Assembly (NCBI RefSeq): GCF_025399195.1 | Contig: NW_026252105.1 | Location: 186,001 to 250,000 of the forward strand | DNA length: 64,000 nt | Direction: 5' to 3' | Source of the DNA: Umbelopsis ramanniana AG | Lineage: Eukaryota; Mucoromycota; Umbelopsidomycetes; Umbelopsidales; Umbelopsidaceae | Part shown: positions 13,349-29,391 of the stretch, piece after piece | Layout of the letters: each line of letters begins with the position of its first letter | How positions within the stretch are numbered: the stretch's first letter is position 1 | Program-made: the position numbers and the translations under genes | Notes under the pieces: generated by a model | The model's input: the letters and a program-made list of their open reading frames with translations, nothing else | Database searches by the model: none | What the model was told of the DNA's origin: nothing

Positions 13349-16300
13349 ATGCCTGTTACTAGACGCTCTCAATCCAAAGCTCCTTTGAAATCTGACCTCA
13401 CCGATGCCGATACCAAGTCGTCAGCCTCCAGTTCTATCATTATCGATGACGTTACTGATAACGACTTTCAACCATTACCGAAACTCCCCATTGGAATGTC
13501 AGCCATGACTCGTCGTTCTAGAGCACTTAAGAGAACTATTACAGAAATTGATTCAAGTGATGTAGAAAGCATCAAAGAAGAGGTCACTACTACAACTCAA
13601 TCTCTCATCGTGCCTACAAGCCGTCGCAAAAAGGGCAAGGAAAAGGCATCGGACTCTCTGACAATTTCATCGAGTGGTCCGATGGAGTCTGAATATACAC
13701 CAGCTACAAGTGTTTCCGATGACTTTGGAACCATTAAAGTGGATTCAGACGACGATATCGATCAAGAGGAAGACATTGTTCTCATTGACGATGATGAGAG
13801 TGATGAACCATTTGAGATTCAGTCTGCCAGTGAACCGAACGTTGACTCTTCATCTGGTGAAGAATCCTCCACTCCGCTCAGAGCTCGAACGTCCCGACAA
13901 GGTGGTAGACGCCGTATCTCTACTCGTAGTACACCTATTGAACCTGCAGAGCTCCAAGCGCTAGATTCTGATACTTCTATGGAAGAATCGGATGCACCCC
14001 TCCGTGGCCGTACAAGACTCGAAAGTCCAGCACCAGCTGCCAATGCACGTACACGCAACCGCCGCAACCGTCGACAACGGCCTCCTCGCAAGTCTTGGGT
14101 TAGTCCATGTCTATATGTCATCTCAGCAGGCTTCCAAAATTACTAACTCTTTCATTTTTGATGTCTAGTTTGCAAGAGTAAATGAAAAACTCATGGAGCA
14201 TCACCCAGAGCTGATAACAGTATGGGAAGATCTTGAAAACTCATTCCAAGCTAAACCTATACCCGTCGATCAGCCCAAGGATCTGGTGCTTCCTCTGCTT
14301 CCATTCCAAAAGGAAGGTGTTGGATGGATGCGCGACCAAGAAAAGAGCCTTGACGTAAGTTTCATTTCAACCAAACATTGTAGAACTGAAGTAATATCTT
14401 ATTGATGCATGTTGTTCACCTAGTTTAAAGGCGGTATATTAGCTGTAAGTATTTATTTAAATATCTATATTTATGAAACAATGAATCTTACTCTTCTGAT
14501 TAGGATGAAATGGGTATGGGTAAGACCATTCAAACCATTGCAATGTTGTTGGAAGAACCTCGCCAAAAACCCAACCTCGTTGTAGCCCCAACGGTACGTA
14601 CATTCGACTCAGTAGACAATAACTTGATTTATCACTCTGTAACACTTTTGGTATATAGGTTGCATTGATACAATGGAAGAGAGAAATTGAAACGCATACA
14701 AATGGTGTGCTTAATGTCTATCTCTATCATGGAGCAAGCCGATCAAGTGATAAAGAATTCCTTAAGGGTTACGATGTTATCCTTACTACATGTTAGTATT
14801 GGCAACCGAAAATGTCATTGACACACCAAACAGTTATTAATCATCAATTGATAGATTCGATATTAGAAAGCGCTTTCCGAAAACAGGAATACGGCTTCAA
14901 GAGAACTCATCATCTTGTGAAGGAAGCATCTCTACTACATCAAATACACTGGCATCGCATCATTTTAGACGAGGTATGTATTAGAATTACACGGAACCGA
15001 ACTTCAGTAAAAGATGCTTACACTTTTATATTGAAATAGGCCCATAATATTAAGGATCGATCGAACAACACCGCTAGATCTGTGGTATGTATCTCTTATC
15101 ATACACACTGGCTTATGCTGACCCTCGCATTGCTAATCTTTCTTTACTTCAGTTCAACTTGCAATCTGACTACAAGTGGTCGTTGACGGGTACGCCTTTA
15201 CAAAACCGGGTGGGTGAGCTCTACTCCCTAATTCGCTTTATGCAAGCCGGTTAGCAAAATATTCCTATATACTGCATGACATTGTGTAGTGCGGATTGCT
15301 TTAACTTTTTGATTCTAGATCCATTTGGTTACTACTACTGTAAAACCTGTCCATGCAAACAGTTGACCTGGAAGTTCAGTAAGTGAACTTTGCTGCGAAA
15401 CACCAGTGAATCATCCATTCTTAACATGATACTCTCACAACTACCAGGTGACAGAAAGTCGTGCGATCATTGTGGACATAAACCTATGGAGTAAGTAATT
15501 TTTTCTCATACTCAGCATCCGATGCTCTTGATCAACCTTACTTATATACTACACACAGCCATGTCTGTTGGTGGAATAACGAAATTCTAAAACCCATCCA
15601 AACGTATGGAGCAACAGCCGAAGGTCTTATTGCTTTCAAGAAACTTCGAAAACTATTGGACAGAATGATGCTCCGAAGAACTAAACTTGAACGAGCAGAT
15701 GATCTGGGACTACCGCCTAGAACCGTGGTTGTTCGCAGAGATCTATTCAATGAAGAGGAAGAAGACATGTATCAATCTCTTTATTCTGACTCAGCTAGAA
15801 AGTTCACCACCTATGTTGAGCAAGGTACTGTGCTTAACAACTATGCCAACATCTTTGAGCTCTTGATGAAAATGCGACAATGTTCGAATCACCCTGACAT
15901 GGTATTGAAACGATCCAACGCCTCTGAGAATCAGCAACTTGTATGCGTCGTCTGCAACGAGCCGCCAGAGGTACGACTTTTAGCTCAATCTGTTATTTAT
16001 GTCTCTAAAAAAAAAAAGACTAACCCTTTACTGTTCATTCAGGATGCTATCATGTCAAATTGCAGGCATATATTCTGTCGAGAGGTAAGCATTCCTTTCA
16101 TATAAGATTTTTCATTACAATCTGATAACATGCGCCTCATCTTACCTACATCATTTTCAGTGCTGCACACAGTACCTTGAAAGCTTTGTAGAAGAAGGTG
16201 CCTTGCAAATGCGTACGCCAAATTGCCCACGCTGCTTTGCGATATTGACAGTTGACCTGTCACAGCCAACAATTGAACTAGACCACGGTGACGAACAAGC

Positions 16301-17030
16301 AGTGCATGCAAAATATTCCAAAAATAGCATCATCAATCGCATTAACATGGATAAATGGCGTAGCTCAACCAAGATTGAAGCGCTGGTTGAGGAATTGACT
16401 GAGCTACAGAGAGAGGATAGATCCATCAAAAGCATTGTTTTTTCCCAGGTAAGCAACAAGACAGGGCTGATTTGCATACCCTATACATTCGGTTTCTAAC
16501 CCCTTTTACGTCAGTTTGTAAACTTTCTCGACCTTGTCAACTGGCGCCTATCTCGAGCTGGATTCGAATGTGTCAAGTTGGATGGTACAATGTCCCCTCA
16601 ACAACGTGATGCGGCCATCAAACAGTAAGTACACATCGTATGTCGAGTTAAAAACGGTATCATGAGAGGCGTGAATGAGGCTAACGTTTTCTTTCAACCT
16701 AGTTTTATGACCAATCCCAATGTGACGGTCTTCCTGATCAGTTTAAAAGCTGGAGGTGTTGCACTTAATCTCACAGAAGCAAGTAGGGTATTTATTTGCG
16801 ATCCATGGTGGAACCCTGCGGCTGAACTACAAGCAATGGACCGTATCCATAGATTGGGTCAATATCGACCTATCAAGATCACCCGACTCATTATTGAAAA
16901 TAGTATTGAGAGCAGAATCGTACAATTGCAAGAAAAAAAGACCGCGCTGGTAGAAAGCACCATTGGTAAAGATGTAGAGGCGCTATCTAGACTCAGTGAG
17001 GAAGATTTACGATTCTTGTTCGTTATGTGA
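13349..17030 (+). CDS. RAD16: RAD16-type SNF2 ATPase / RING E3, nucleotide excision repair
   Basis: Rad16 with Rad7 scans non-transcribed chromatin for UV damage and ubiquitinates targets. Fifteen exons, several tiny (14424-14444 is 21 nt; 15040-15084 is 45 nt), give 907 residues in phase. The N-terminal 250 residues are acidic, Ser-rich and disordered with basic patches. The SNF2 ATPase follows: [18 protein letters not shown] (Walker A), HRIILDEAHNIKD (DEAH), [20 protein letters not shown]. Inserted within it are the Rad16-specific zinc knuckle (CKTCPCKQL through [11 protein letters not shown]) and a C3HC4 RING ([24 protein letters not shown]). The helicase C domain ([54 protein letters not shown]) completes it. 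All key residues are intact. The zinc knuckle plus RING distinguishes it from Rad5. Confidence 0.96.
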
Positions 17031-17147
17031 AAAATCCAAAATAAATGGCATACGCATTATGGAAGGTTCTAAACTGCATTTCCGGCTGTTTACGCTCATA
17101 ACACAGACTTCGTTGATTCGGCTGTAGGTCGTCAACAAGCCCTAGAC

Positions 17148-17486
17148 ATGTCTCCTGCGGTGAATGTGGGCGATATGTTGATGAGGTTTTCCAATGGTAA
17201 AACGGCTGCACAATCTCTAACCGAGACCATATTGACAATTACAGCACGACTCTGTTCAAGCATTAAACGAACAAGTCAGAAGCACCATGCTTCCCATAAA
17301 CGAAGGGTACACGCGCGCTTTACCTCAGACTTTTTGCCCAATTTTCCATTAATAGCCAATGACGATTTCACATCTATATCTTCCCTGTATGGCGATCCCC
17401 CCTCCCGTAATTTGCCTGGCCATTCAGCTGGTGCCGACCGATTGCTCTACTACAAGGAAGGGTTGTCAATGAGCGAGCTAATATGA
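17148..17486 (+). CDS. Hypothetical 112-aa frame downstream of RAD16
   Basis: Single uninterrupted ATG-to-TGA frame starting about 120 nt after the RAD16 stop. The product is basic and Ser/Thr-rich in the middle with no transmembrane or known motif. Codon choice looks acceptable but not decisive. It could be the first exon of the split frame at 17629-18085, a separate small gene, or chance. Confidence 0.3.
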   Translation: MSPAVNVGDMLMRFSNGKTAAQSLTETILTITARLCSSIKRTSQKHHASHKRRVHARFTSDFLPNFPLIANDDFTSISSLYGDPPSRNLPGHSAGADRLLYYKEGLSMSELI

Positions 17487-17628
17487 ATTTACCATTTGTT
17501 TATGGTGTTTCAGATGCATAACCTGATACAAGAAATGTATAACTTATTAGGTTCAAGGCTGCTGTAATATTGACCGCCATGGCCGGCGACGGTTCATGCA
17601 TACAAAATACACAGTTGCAGGCATAGAG

Positions 17629-18085
17629 TCGACATCAGACATACGAACTTTTTCAAAAGGTTTGCAGAGAAAAACCGCTCCACAATACGCGAATAGGTAT
17701 ACGTAAATCCTTGGTACGTAATGAATCTGAGGCAGCGACTGCTCATGTGTTCAAACTCATTCTTTCAGTAAGTCGAGTAACATCAACACAACACTGCAAA
17801 CGTTCTCGAAAAGGTCGTTGTCGTACTGCCTACTTTGTACAAGCCGTATTGTTTCCCAACTGTGGGTCGGTCGTTTATCGTTGTTTAAAAAAGTTGACCT
17901 TAACATACTCTCTTTCATTATTGTAGAATGACTTCAGCAGGAATGAGACGTTGTTAACAGATTACAACTGTATGTTTCTCACTTGTCTCCGATCAACGCG
18001 CCAGGCTAATGAGGAGACTGTGCGAAAAAGTCAACGAATAAATGAAGCTGTTGTTACCTCTTTCGATAAGTCTTTCATGATGTAA
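17629..18085 (+). CDS. Candidate two-exon small gene (5' part unclear)
   Basis: Two open blocks join in phase across a convincing intron: 17629-17768 ends at GTAAGTCG, and 17926-18085 begins after TCTTTCATTATTGTAG and stops with TAA. Together they encode 100 residues, helical and rich in Arg/Lys/Glu, including TYELFQKVCREKPLHN, TAHVFKLILS and CMFLTCLRSTRQANEET. The length, helix content and Arg spacing loosely resemble small LYR-type mitochondrial assembly factors, but I cannot place it. The initiating ATG must lie in an exon upstream, perhaps around 17148 or 17513; that exon is not resolved. Confidence 0.4.
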
Positions 18086-18596
18086 GCAAACACTGGCTGT
18101 CTGAGTCCCAGGTTACCTGCTCAGCAGAGAACTTGGCTGGTCATGACATAAGGTGAAGGGGCCGATTTCTTTTTTTTTAATGAGGCAGGATCGACTGAAC
18201 GATATGTTTGGACCATGACGGCAGGTCCAAAGGGGTACGGCTCGCTCCAGTGAAGCACAAAGGCTTGTATTGCATCAAGTAGATTACTGCTGTCCCAAAT
18301 AGGGCGGCTCATAAGCTGGTAGAAGTGAGCCTTACGCCAGAGTCATTGAGTGTAAGTTTTTGGCCCACTCAGGTTAAAGGGCCCGGTGTGGATCGAGTAT
18401 CCAATAGGAAGTGGGGCTTAGATATGGTGCAATCGCCCTCCAACGCTGAAACTTTAACATCAAGGTGAAGGCGAGGCTAAACCTCGTGACTGAAAGTTTC
18501 AACACACGCGGTGCATCACATCCCCTCGTCACGTCGTTATAACTCATGAGCGTGTCGTTATTTTTTTTTTCTTTCCTTGGTTTCTCTTTTTTGCAA
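18086..18596. promoter_or_regulatory. Upstream region of the SERTA-like gene
   Basis: About 500 bp without a supported gene, unusually GC- and CpG-containing for this window. It holds a CCAAT (within ATCCAATAGG near 18400), a nested inverted repeat at 18448-18500 and a T-tract before the TATA element. Read as the promoter of the gene at 19121. Confidence 0.45.
18448..18500. repeat. Nested inverted repeat
   Basis: Outer arms GAAACTTT (18448-18455) and AAAGTTTC (18493-18500) enclose inner arms CGAGG (18472-18476) and CCTCG (18482-18486). Seen directly in sequence; a regulatory role is inference. Confidence 0.6.
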
Positions 18597-18602
18597 TATA
18601 AA
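18597..18602 (+). promoter_or_regulatory. TATA box of the SERTA-like gene
   Basis: TATAAA about 30 nt before GGCACACACAAG, followed by a CT-rich leader of roughly 490 nt up to the ATG at 19121. The leader has several T-tracts and may contain an intron. Confidence 0.5.
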
Positions 18603-19120
18603 GCAGAGTGGGGTGGATTGGCACACACAAGTCTCTTCAACAAAGAAGCCAAATAACAAACATCACCATTACCGAAACATCGCCCCCTTCACTTTGCATT
18701 CTTTTTTTTTTTTTTTTTTGCTGTAGCTGCCTGGGAAACCATTCCATAACGTGGAAGAAGCTGTCTTTTCCAAGTGGCGATGCCATCTTCCTTGGTATAA
18801 AAAGAACCCCCCGATTAAACTAAAGGCGTATCCCAAGAAATCTAGTTTTCAGCACGATTACAATTTGTTCCGACACGTCTCCTCGGACCCTGTTGACCGG
18901 ATTGAAAAAAAGCTGAGATTGGAACCAAATCCCCCATTCGCCTATCTATCATACATTTTCTCTGCTTGCTTCCCTCTTTCTTTACACTTGTCCAATTAAC
19001 CTATCTTATCTGCATCAACATATTGCTTGTCAAGTAACAGGCTTTATTGAATTTCCACATCCTTTTTTTTTCTCGTTTTTTAAATTGAACTACATCGTAA
19101 TTTCTCTCTCTCACTCAAAA

Positions 19121-19675
19121 ATGGATCCCGACCCTTATCAACAACCAACAACTCAATTGCATTATACGATAGCCAATATTTCGTTACACAAGTTGTACCA
19201 AATTGCCCATGGTACATCCTCATGTTTACGACAGCATGTTCTCATACGGAACCTATTGATGTGCGGATCGTTTGATACGATTCTAAAGCCTGAACATCAT
19301 AATTCAAACCTTTATCAGCCCGCTAAGAATATAGAACCAGCTGCTCTTCCATCCGACGAAGATGTGTGGCTCGAACGATGCTTTGATGACTTGAACGACA
19401 CTGACGATGACATGGAAGACGATTATGATGCAGCATTGGACGACGATGAGCCAACCCAAGCTACGCCGTGGATGTACACATATCACCGTGACCAAGAAGA
19501 CAGCAGTCATAATGCCGTGGTGCCAAGCTTCAAAATTCAGCAACAAGTCGTCCTAGTCATCCCCTTTTCTCATCTGCGTGACACGATCACTTCCAGGGAG
19601 GCAGCAGTCGGGAGTATTGTCTCAGCCGATGATCATGCCTCTACAAGTGAAAAAAGATTTTCACCCCACCATTAA
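19121..19675 (+). CDS. SERTA-domain-like acidic protein
   Basis: Single exon of 184 residues. Residues about 10-45 read TIANISLHKLYQIAHG then CLRQHVLIRNLLM, which lines up with the SERTA motif of animal SERTAD proteins (SERTAD2: TIFNISLMKLY, then LQKTVLINNMLRR). The shared elements are an NISLxKLY helix, a loop of about 8 residues, and a helix with VLIxNxL. Residues about 90-125 are very acidic (DDLNDTDDDMEDDYDAALDD), as in the transactivation segments of SERTAD proteins. Animal members bind CDK4 or E2F-DP and act as transcriptional co-regulators; a nuclear regulatory role here is inference. The start is the first ATG after a CT-rich leader. The match is short, so the family call is moderate. 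Confidence 0.6.
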   Translation: MDPDPYQQPTTQLHYTIANISLHKLYQIAHGTSSCLRQHVLIRNLLMCGSFDTILKPEHHNSNLYQPAKNIEPAALPSDEDVWLERCFDDLNDTDDDMEDDYDAALDDDEPTQATPWMYTYHRDQEDSSHNAVVPSFKIQQQVVLVIPFSHLRDTITSREAAVGSIVSADDHASTSEKRFSPHH

Positions 19676-19945
19676 TTTGAATGGAAGTCATCCTCAAGGT
19701 TTTGCCTGCTTAGCCTCGTGTACATACTGCTGGTTGCTCCTCATCATGCTCTCAGGCCGCATTCATTCACAGCCCGATATACACCCCACCGTCCCATTTT
19801 GCTTCGTCACTCACGTTTTCCTCTCTGCTCAGCTCTGCCCAGCCCAACCCTCCCTCTCGAAATTAAAAATAGTCTTTTGTATTGCCTGTAAAAAAACCTA
19901 TGTATTGTTGTTTACGCAAAAAATATTTTGATCAATCATTGCCTA

Positions 19946-25272
<5,327 letters not shown>

Positions 25273-25302
25273 TGGGAGACAAAGTTTACTTGGACAAGCC
25301 CG

Positions 25303-25387
25303 ACGCGCTGAATTGCTCGACGCGTTAATTTTTTTTTTATAATTCAACCTGCTTTTCTCCCCAAATTTCTCTGAAATTGCGACGCGC
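25303..25387. promoter_or_regulatory. ACGCGT/ACGCGC cluster in the SMC3 promoter (MCB-like)
   Basis: Within 120 bp upstream of the SMC3 ATG: ACGCGC at 25303-25308, ACGCGTTA at 25320-25327 and ACGCGC at 25382-25387. ACGCGTNA is the MluI cell-cycle box bound by MBF in yeasts, which drives G1/S genes including cohesin subunits. Sites are seen; MBF control is inferred. Confidence 0.6.
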
Positions 25388-25431
25388 GACCGTGACTTTC
25401 TTTTCCTGAACCAACCATTCCATTATCTTTT

Positions 25432-26791
25432 TTATTTTGAGGTGGGATCAAAAAAATCATTCTGTACGATATAACGAAGGCACTGCAGAAGTATACTCTT
25501 CTCTGCTTTGATATCCTTCTCCAACAACTAGAATATGAAGGTTAACATAGGGAACAATCGATTTCATATATAAAGTGGATTCCACTTCTTACCTTTTCTA
25601 ACAAGCCTGATCTAGTACGGAAGATCTCCACTGGCTGCTCAGGCACAGTATTTCGTGGAGTTTTCGGTCGCTTCTCGTGTAGGAAGAGACAAGAATCGCC
25701 TCTAGAACATTTGCCTCTTTGAAAATTACGGCAAAGTCTCTTCGCCTTTTCTTTTCTGGGTCGTTCGTCCGATGGAGGTAGTGCAATGACACCAACGGAG
25801 TTAGGGTCTTTGGAAGAGATGGCATCCTTTTCAGGGTCCATAACATCATTGTCACTGTTCTGGTTATCTGAATCGGATCCGTAGCCCGCCAGATTTGAAA
25901 GCGGATTGATTGGAAGGGCTTGATTTGTGTTTTGGGTATCTGGTTCGCCCTCTAAATGGGCTCTCTTTGCATTTTTATCTACTACTCCTCCAGCTTTTCG
26001 CTTCCCATTTCGCTGATGAGCAATGGGATCTCCTCTAGCCACCCGCTCTTCCATTTCCTTTTTCTGTTATTCGTAATGATCAGATATTGGTCTTTATGTT
26101 AGCCAGTCACTTCCAACGAAATCGCCACTATACCTTCTGAGCAACATTTTTCTCGCTTGGCCAATTTCGTTTTCGTTCCTCGATCCATTTCTTCAAAGCC
26201 TCTGGCGTGTCTAATTTTGGAGCATTCGGTGGTACTATACCGTCAGGTCGAGATTGCCTGGTTTCTGAGTTAGAATGCTATTCTACCATGATACGAATCA
26301 AGGTAATTCCCTCTGACTTACTTTTTATTTTCATTGCGAACGCCGTGGGCGGTTTCTTTATGGTTTTCCAGAACTTGTTTGAGAGCTGAGAAATGGCATT
26401 GAGGACATTGAATGTGTGACCCCAAGTGGTTTTTGTATTGTTGCTCCTTGTTGAAGCTCTTTTCACAGCTGTCACAGTAGAAACTTGCGGCAGGTTGCCA
26501 CGTTGTTGCGACGGTGGTGTAGGTCTGAGGGGCAAGGTCGGAATAACTCAACACGTTGCGCTCAGGCACTTGAGGTTGTGAATTGAGTAGTGATGCCATG
26601 GACGCAGCAGCTGCTGCTGCTTGACGGTTGGATTCGTGCGCTTGTTGCTGGAGCTGAGATAAAGCATTTGGCAACGCAGGTCGATGTATGGCATCGGCTC
26701 TGGATCGTGAAGAACCAGAGGCTGGAGGAGGAGCTGTGTAGGTAGGAGGTATCCAATACTGGTTGTTGTAATTGTAGTTATTACCATTCAT
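25432..26791 (-). CDS. NUFIP1: NUFIP1-type zinc-finger protein (snoRNP assembly)
   Basis: NUFIP1 (yeast Rsa1 counterpart) is a scaffold that assembles box C/D snoRNPs with the R2TP chaperone. Four exons (26322-26791, 26134-26257, 25593-26063, 25432-25527) encode 386 residues in phase. N-terminal Asn/Tyr/Pro- and Gln/Ala-rich disorder is followed by a C2H2 finger, FYCDSCEKSFNKEQQYKNH. Next is the NUFIP1 core motif TPEALKKWIEERKRNWPSEK with the adjacent KKKEMEERVARGDP, then an acidic linker. A CCCH finger follows (RLCRNFQRGKCSRGDSCLFL then H), with a short C-terminal helix ending DFFDPTSK. The CCCH finger is absent from human NUFIP1 as I recall it, but fits fungal versions. The start is the first ATG after a poly(A/T) leader at 26825. 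Confidence 0.88.
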
Positions 26792-26955
26792 TTTGACACT
26801 GCAATAACCTCGAAGCCCACCCATTTAAAAAAAAAAAAAAAGGCTCAACTCAAAATGGCGGTCACGCCGTGTTCATTGCATTACTCTGATTTTTTATTGT
26901 TCGTTTTTTGAAAATGCATTCCTCTCTACGACATTTTTTGCTTTTGTGTTAGCGT

Positions 26956-28670
26956 TTATTTTTTGCTCACTTTGCTCTGGACCACTACCTTGGCTTCCTC
27001 TCGAGAACCCCAGGTGAAAAGCCAGGTGCCACTGAAAACCAGGAAGCCTACAATCATGCTTCCTACAGAGACGTAGTATGGGTATGCAGCTGACAAAAAG
27101 CGGGGATATTCGTCATGTCGGAATGGTCGAATAGCCACAACATCCTCAACTGTCAAGTAAGTGAGACCAGGTCGCTTATAGTTGACTTTGAAGGTGAATA
27201 CACCATAGACATCGGGGAGTGTAAGGTGAGATTTATATCGTGCATAGTGGTGCTCTGGAGCAATATGGGCTTCATCGAGAGTGGTGCGAATGTAAGGATC
27301 CAACATGATAACCTCTAACTGAACGTCTGAGGCATGGTATGGAGTCCACTTTTCACCGTCGTATTCGGCAATTTCAATGGTGTAGGTCTAGGTGATGAAT
27401 ATGCGATTAGTAAAGGATCCTCTCCTGTTGGATTGATTTCATCGCTTGCTTACAATATTATCCTTGATGCGGTAGGTTTCCAATTTCTGGGTTTCACCTT
27501 CCTTGTGGTGTCTGTGATCAAACACCTTGAGAACACTCTTCTCTTGGAAAGTCCAACGAGAAAGCTCATCAGTGAACTCCTTGTTTCCAGATCGTGCAAA
27601 CCTAAACAAACCAGTGTCAATGAAATGACCAACATAAAATAAATAACACGATTGACAGTTCCGTGATCCACTTACTTCTCTACTCCGCCAGACTTAGACT
27701 TTCGGCTGACAGGTGAATCAATGAATCTAGTAGTGCAATGTATGAGCAAGTAAAACGGGTATTATAGATTTCAACAGTCATGTTGGGTAATTCAACTTAC
27801 ATGTTAGAGAACAAATCCAATGAGCCAGCAACAGAGACTCTAGCGTTGTTACGAGCTTGTAAACTGCTCACAAGGTCAATGGCACCCTTTTCGCGTGAGC
27901 TATCACCGACTTCACCAGAGAATGCATTTCCTTCGGTGGCCAAGACTCTGTTAAGCAAGGGGATAGAGCCAACCTGGTGGCCAACTCCGCGGAAAAGAAT
28001 TGGAGCATTGACTTCACCGACAATGGGCTTAGGAGATACGATGTTCTCGGTGACCAAGGTATCGAAAGCACCAGCATCGAGGCCTTCATCATAGGAGCTA
28101 TCGTCAAACACACGGTGATTTCGAGTATCAAGTTCAATGTCGAACTCGCGTAACAAATCGCGCATGGCATCCTGAGTGTTGGGAGTCAAGCCGATCAAGA
28201 GGTTGCCACCCATATCAACGAACTTGATGAGCGCTCGGTTCGAAAACTGGCTATCCTGTGCAACTGTTATAGCATGTAAGTCATAAGCTCGAGTCATCAC
28301 ATTGGCATTCACCGAATAGAAGTGTTACCTTTACTATGGGGAGCGAAATGAACGACGTGGTCGTAGTTTCTCTTTGCCATGGCAATCAGAACATCAGACT
28401 GATTCTGTGGGGTGCTGTAATTGATCTTGTACTCTCTGTCTGTATTATTTAAAACGTTGAAATTTTAGACATACGCCCTGAGGTGAGCTAAAGACTGACA
28501 TAAACCAAATAGGTACCTTCGAGGGAGGACCAGAACTTGGAGTATTCGCCAGCAGAGTTGAGGTCATCAAGCAAAACAAGGACGCGATTCCCGGTCAGGG
28601 ATTTAGCCTCTGACAGAGTGGCTGAAAGGAGCACTGCAGCCGAAGCCAGTATCGAAAAGATCGGTCGCAT
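26956..28670 (-). CDS. WBP1: OST48/Wbp1 subunit of oligosaccharyltransferase
   Basis: Essential 48-kDa subunit of the ER oligosaccharyltransferase that N-glycosylates nascent proteins. About six or seven exons encode roughly 440 residues. The signal peptide MRPIFSILASAAVLLSATLS is followed by the family start TGNRVLVLLDDLNSAGEYSK. Then come YDHVVHFAPHSK, FVDMGGNLLIGLTPNTQD, the ILFRGVGHQVG region, WTFQEKSVLKVFDHRHHKEG and MLDPYIRTTL. The C-terminus has one membrane helix (YYVSVGSMIVGFLVFSGTWL) and a short basic cytosolic tail ending KVSKK, a dilysine-type ER retrieval signal. Very sure. Confidence 0.95.
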
Positions 28671-29391
28671 GATGGGTTCAGCACTACAATGTTAAAGCCT
28701 GCCGTGTCAGAGCTAGCGGTGTCAATGATTCTCCGCTGAGTTTCTTGTCGCGCCAATCAAGTTTGTGTTTGCGGTGTGTGCCTATTGGCTGGCAGTAGCC
28801 TTTAATTTTCCATGTCATATTCGTTGAGGGGCAACTATACATTGTGCGCGCCTCGAAAACATTTGAAATAAAGAAGCGAGTGTCGATGGCTGAAAATTGA
28901 ACAACTTGCAATTTTTAGTTTTCCCGATTGTTATTGAAGACATGAATACACGATGAAAATACAGTGTCTTTTCGCAATGACAAGCTTACACTATTATGAT
29001 CAAGAACGGTCGGTTCGACAAAGTCGTCAAGTAGTATCATTTTGGTATATAGCATCTCCTGCCTTAGTAGAACTCACGGTTCATTCGTGTAAATATTCTT
29101 CTTATTTTAAGTGTTGTTGGTTAATCTCATATTATGAGAACCACTTTTGACATACAAGATTTGCAAAAATTGCCATATTTAATTTTTTTAAAAATTCAAA
29201 ATGCTCAACATTCAAGAAACTTCACAATCATATAGTCAAGCCATGAAAATTTCTTGAAAAAAGATGCATTCTATTAACATAACATATATACAGGTTAAGG
29301 CTTTCTATAACATACGTTGTATGCCAATACCTCTCGCATGAAAATATATCTACTTCAATATTATCATTACTTAATCAATGGGTTGCCTCTA
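28671..29391. other. AT-rich intergenic region
   Basis: About 720 bp between OST48 (its promoter side) and the end of the F-box gene. From about 28915 to 29390 the DNA is strongly AT-rich with no supported gene; the part nearest 28700 should be the OST48 promoter. Confidence 0.5.

Noticed and set aside
15538-15768. 76-codon minus-strand frame opposite RAD16
   Set aside because: Antisense shadow of a well-supported RAD16 exon.
28953-29150. 65-codon frame in the AT-rich island
   Set aside because: Composition looks random and no similarity is visible.
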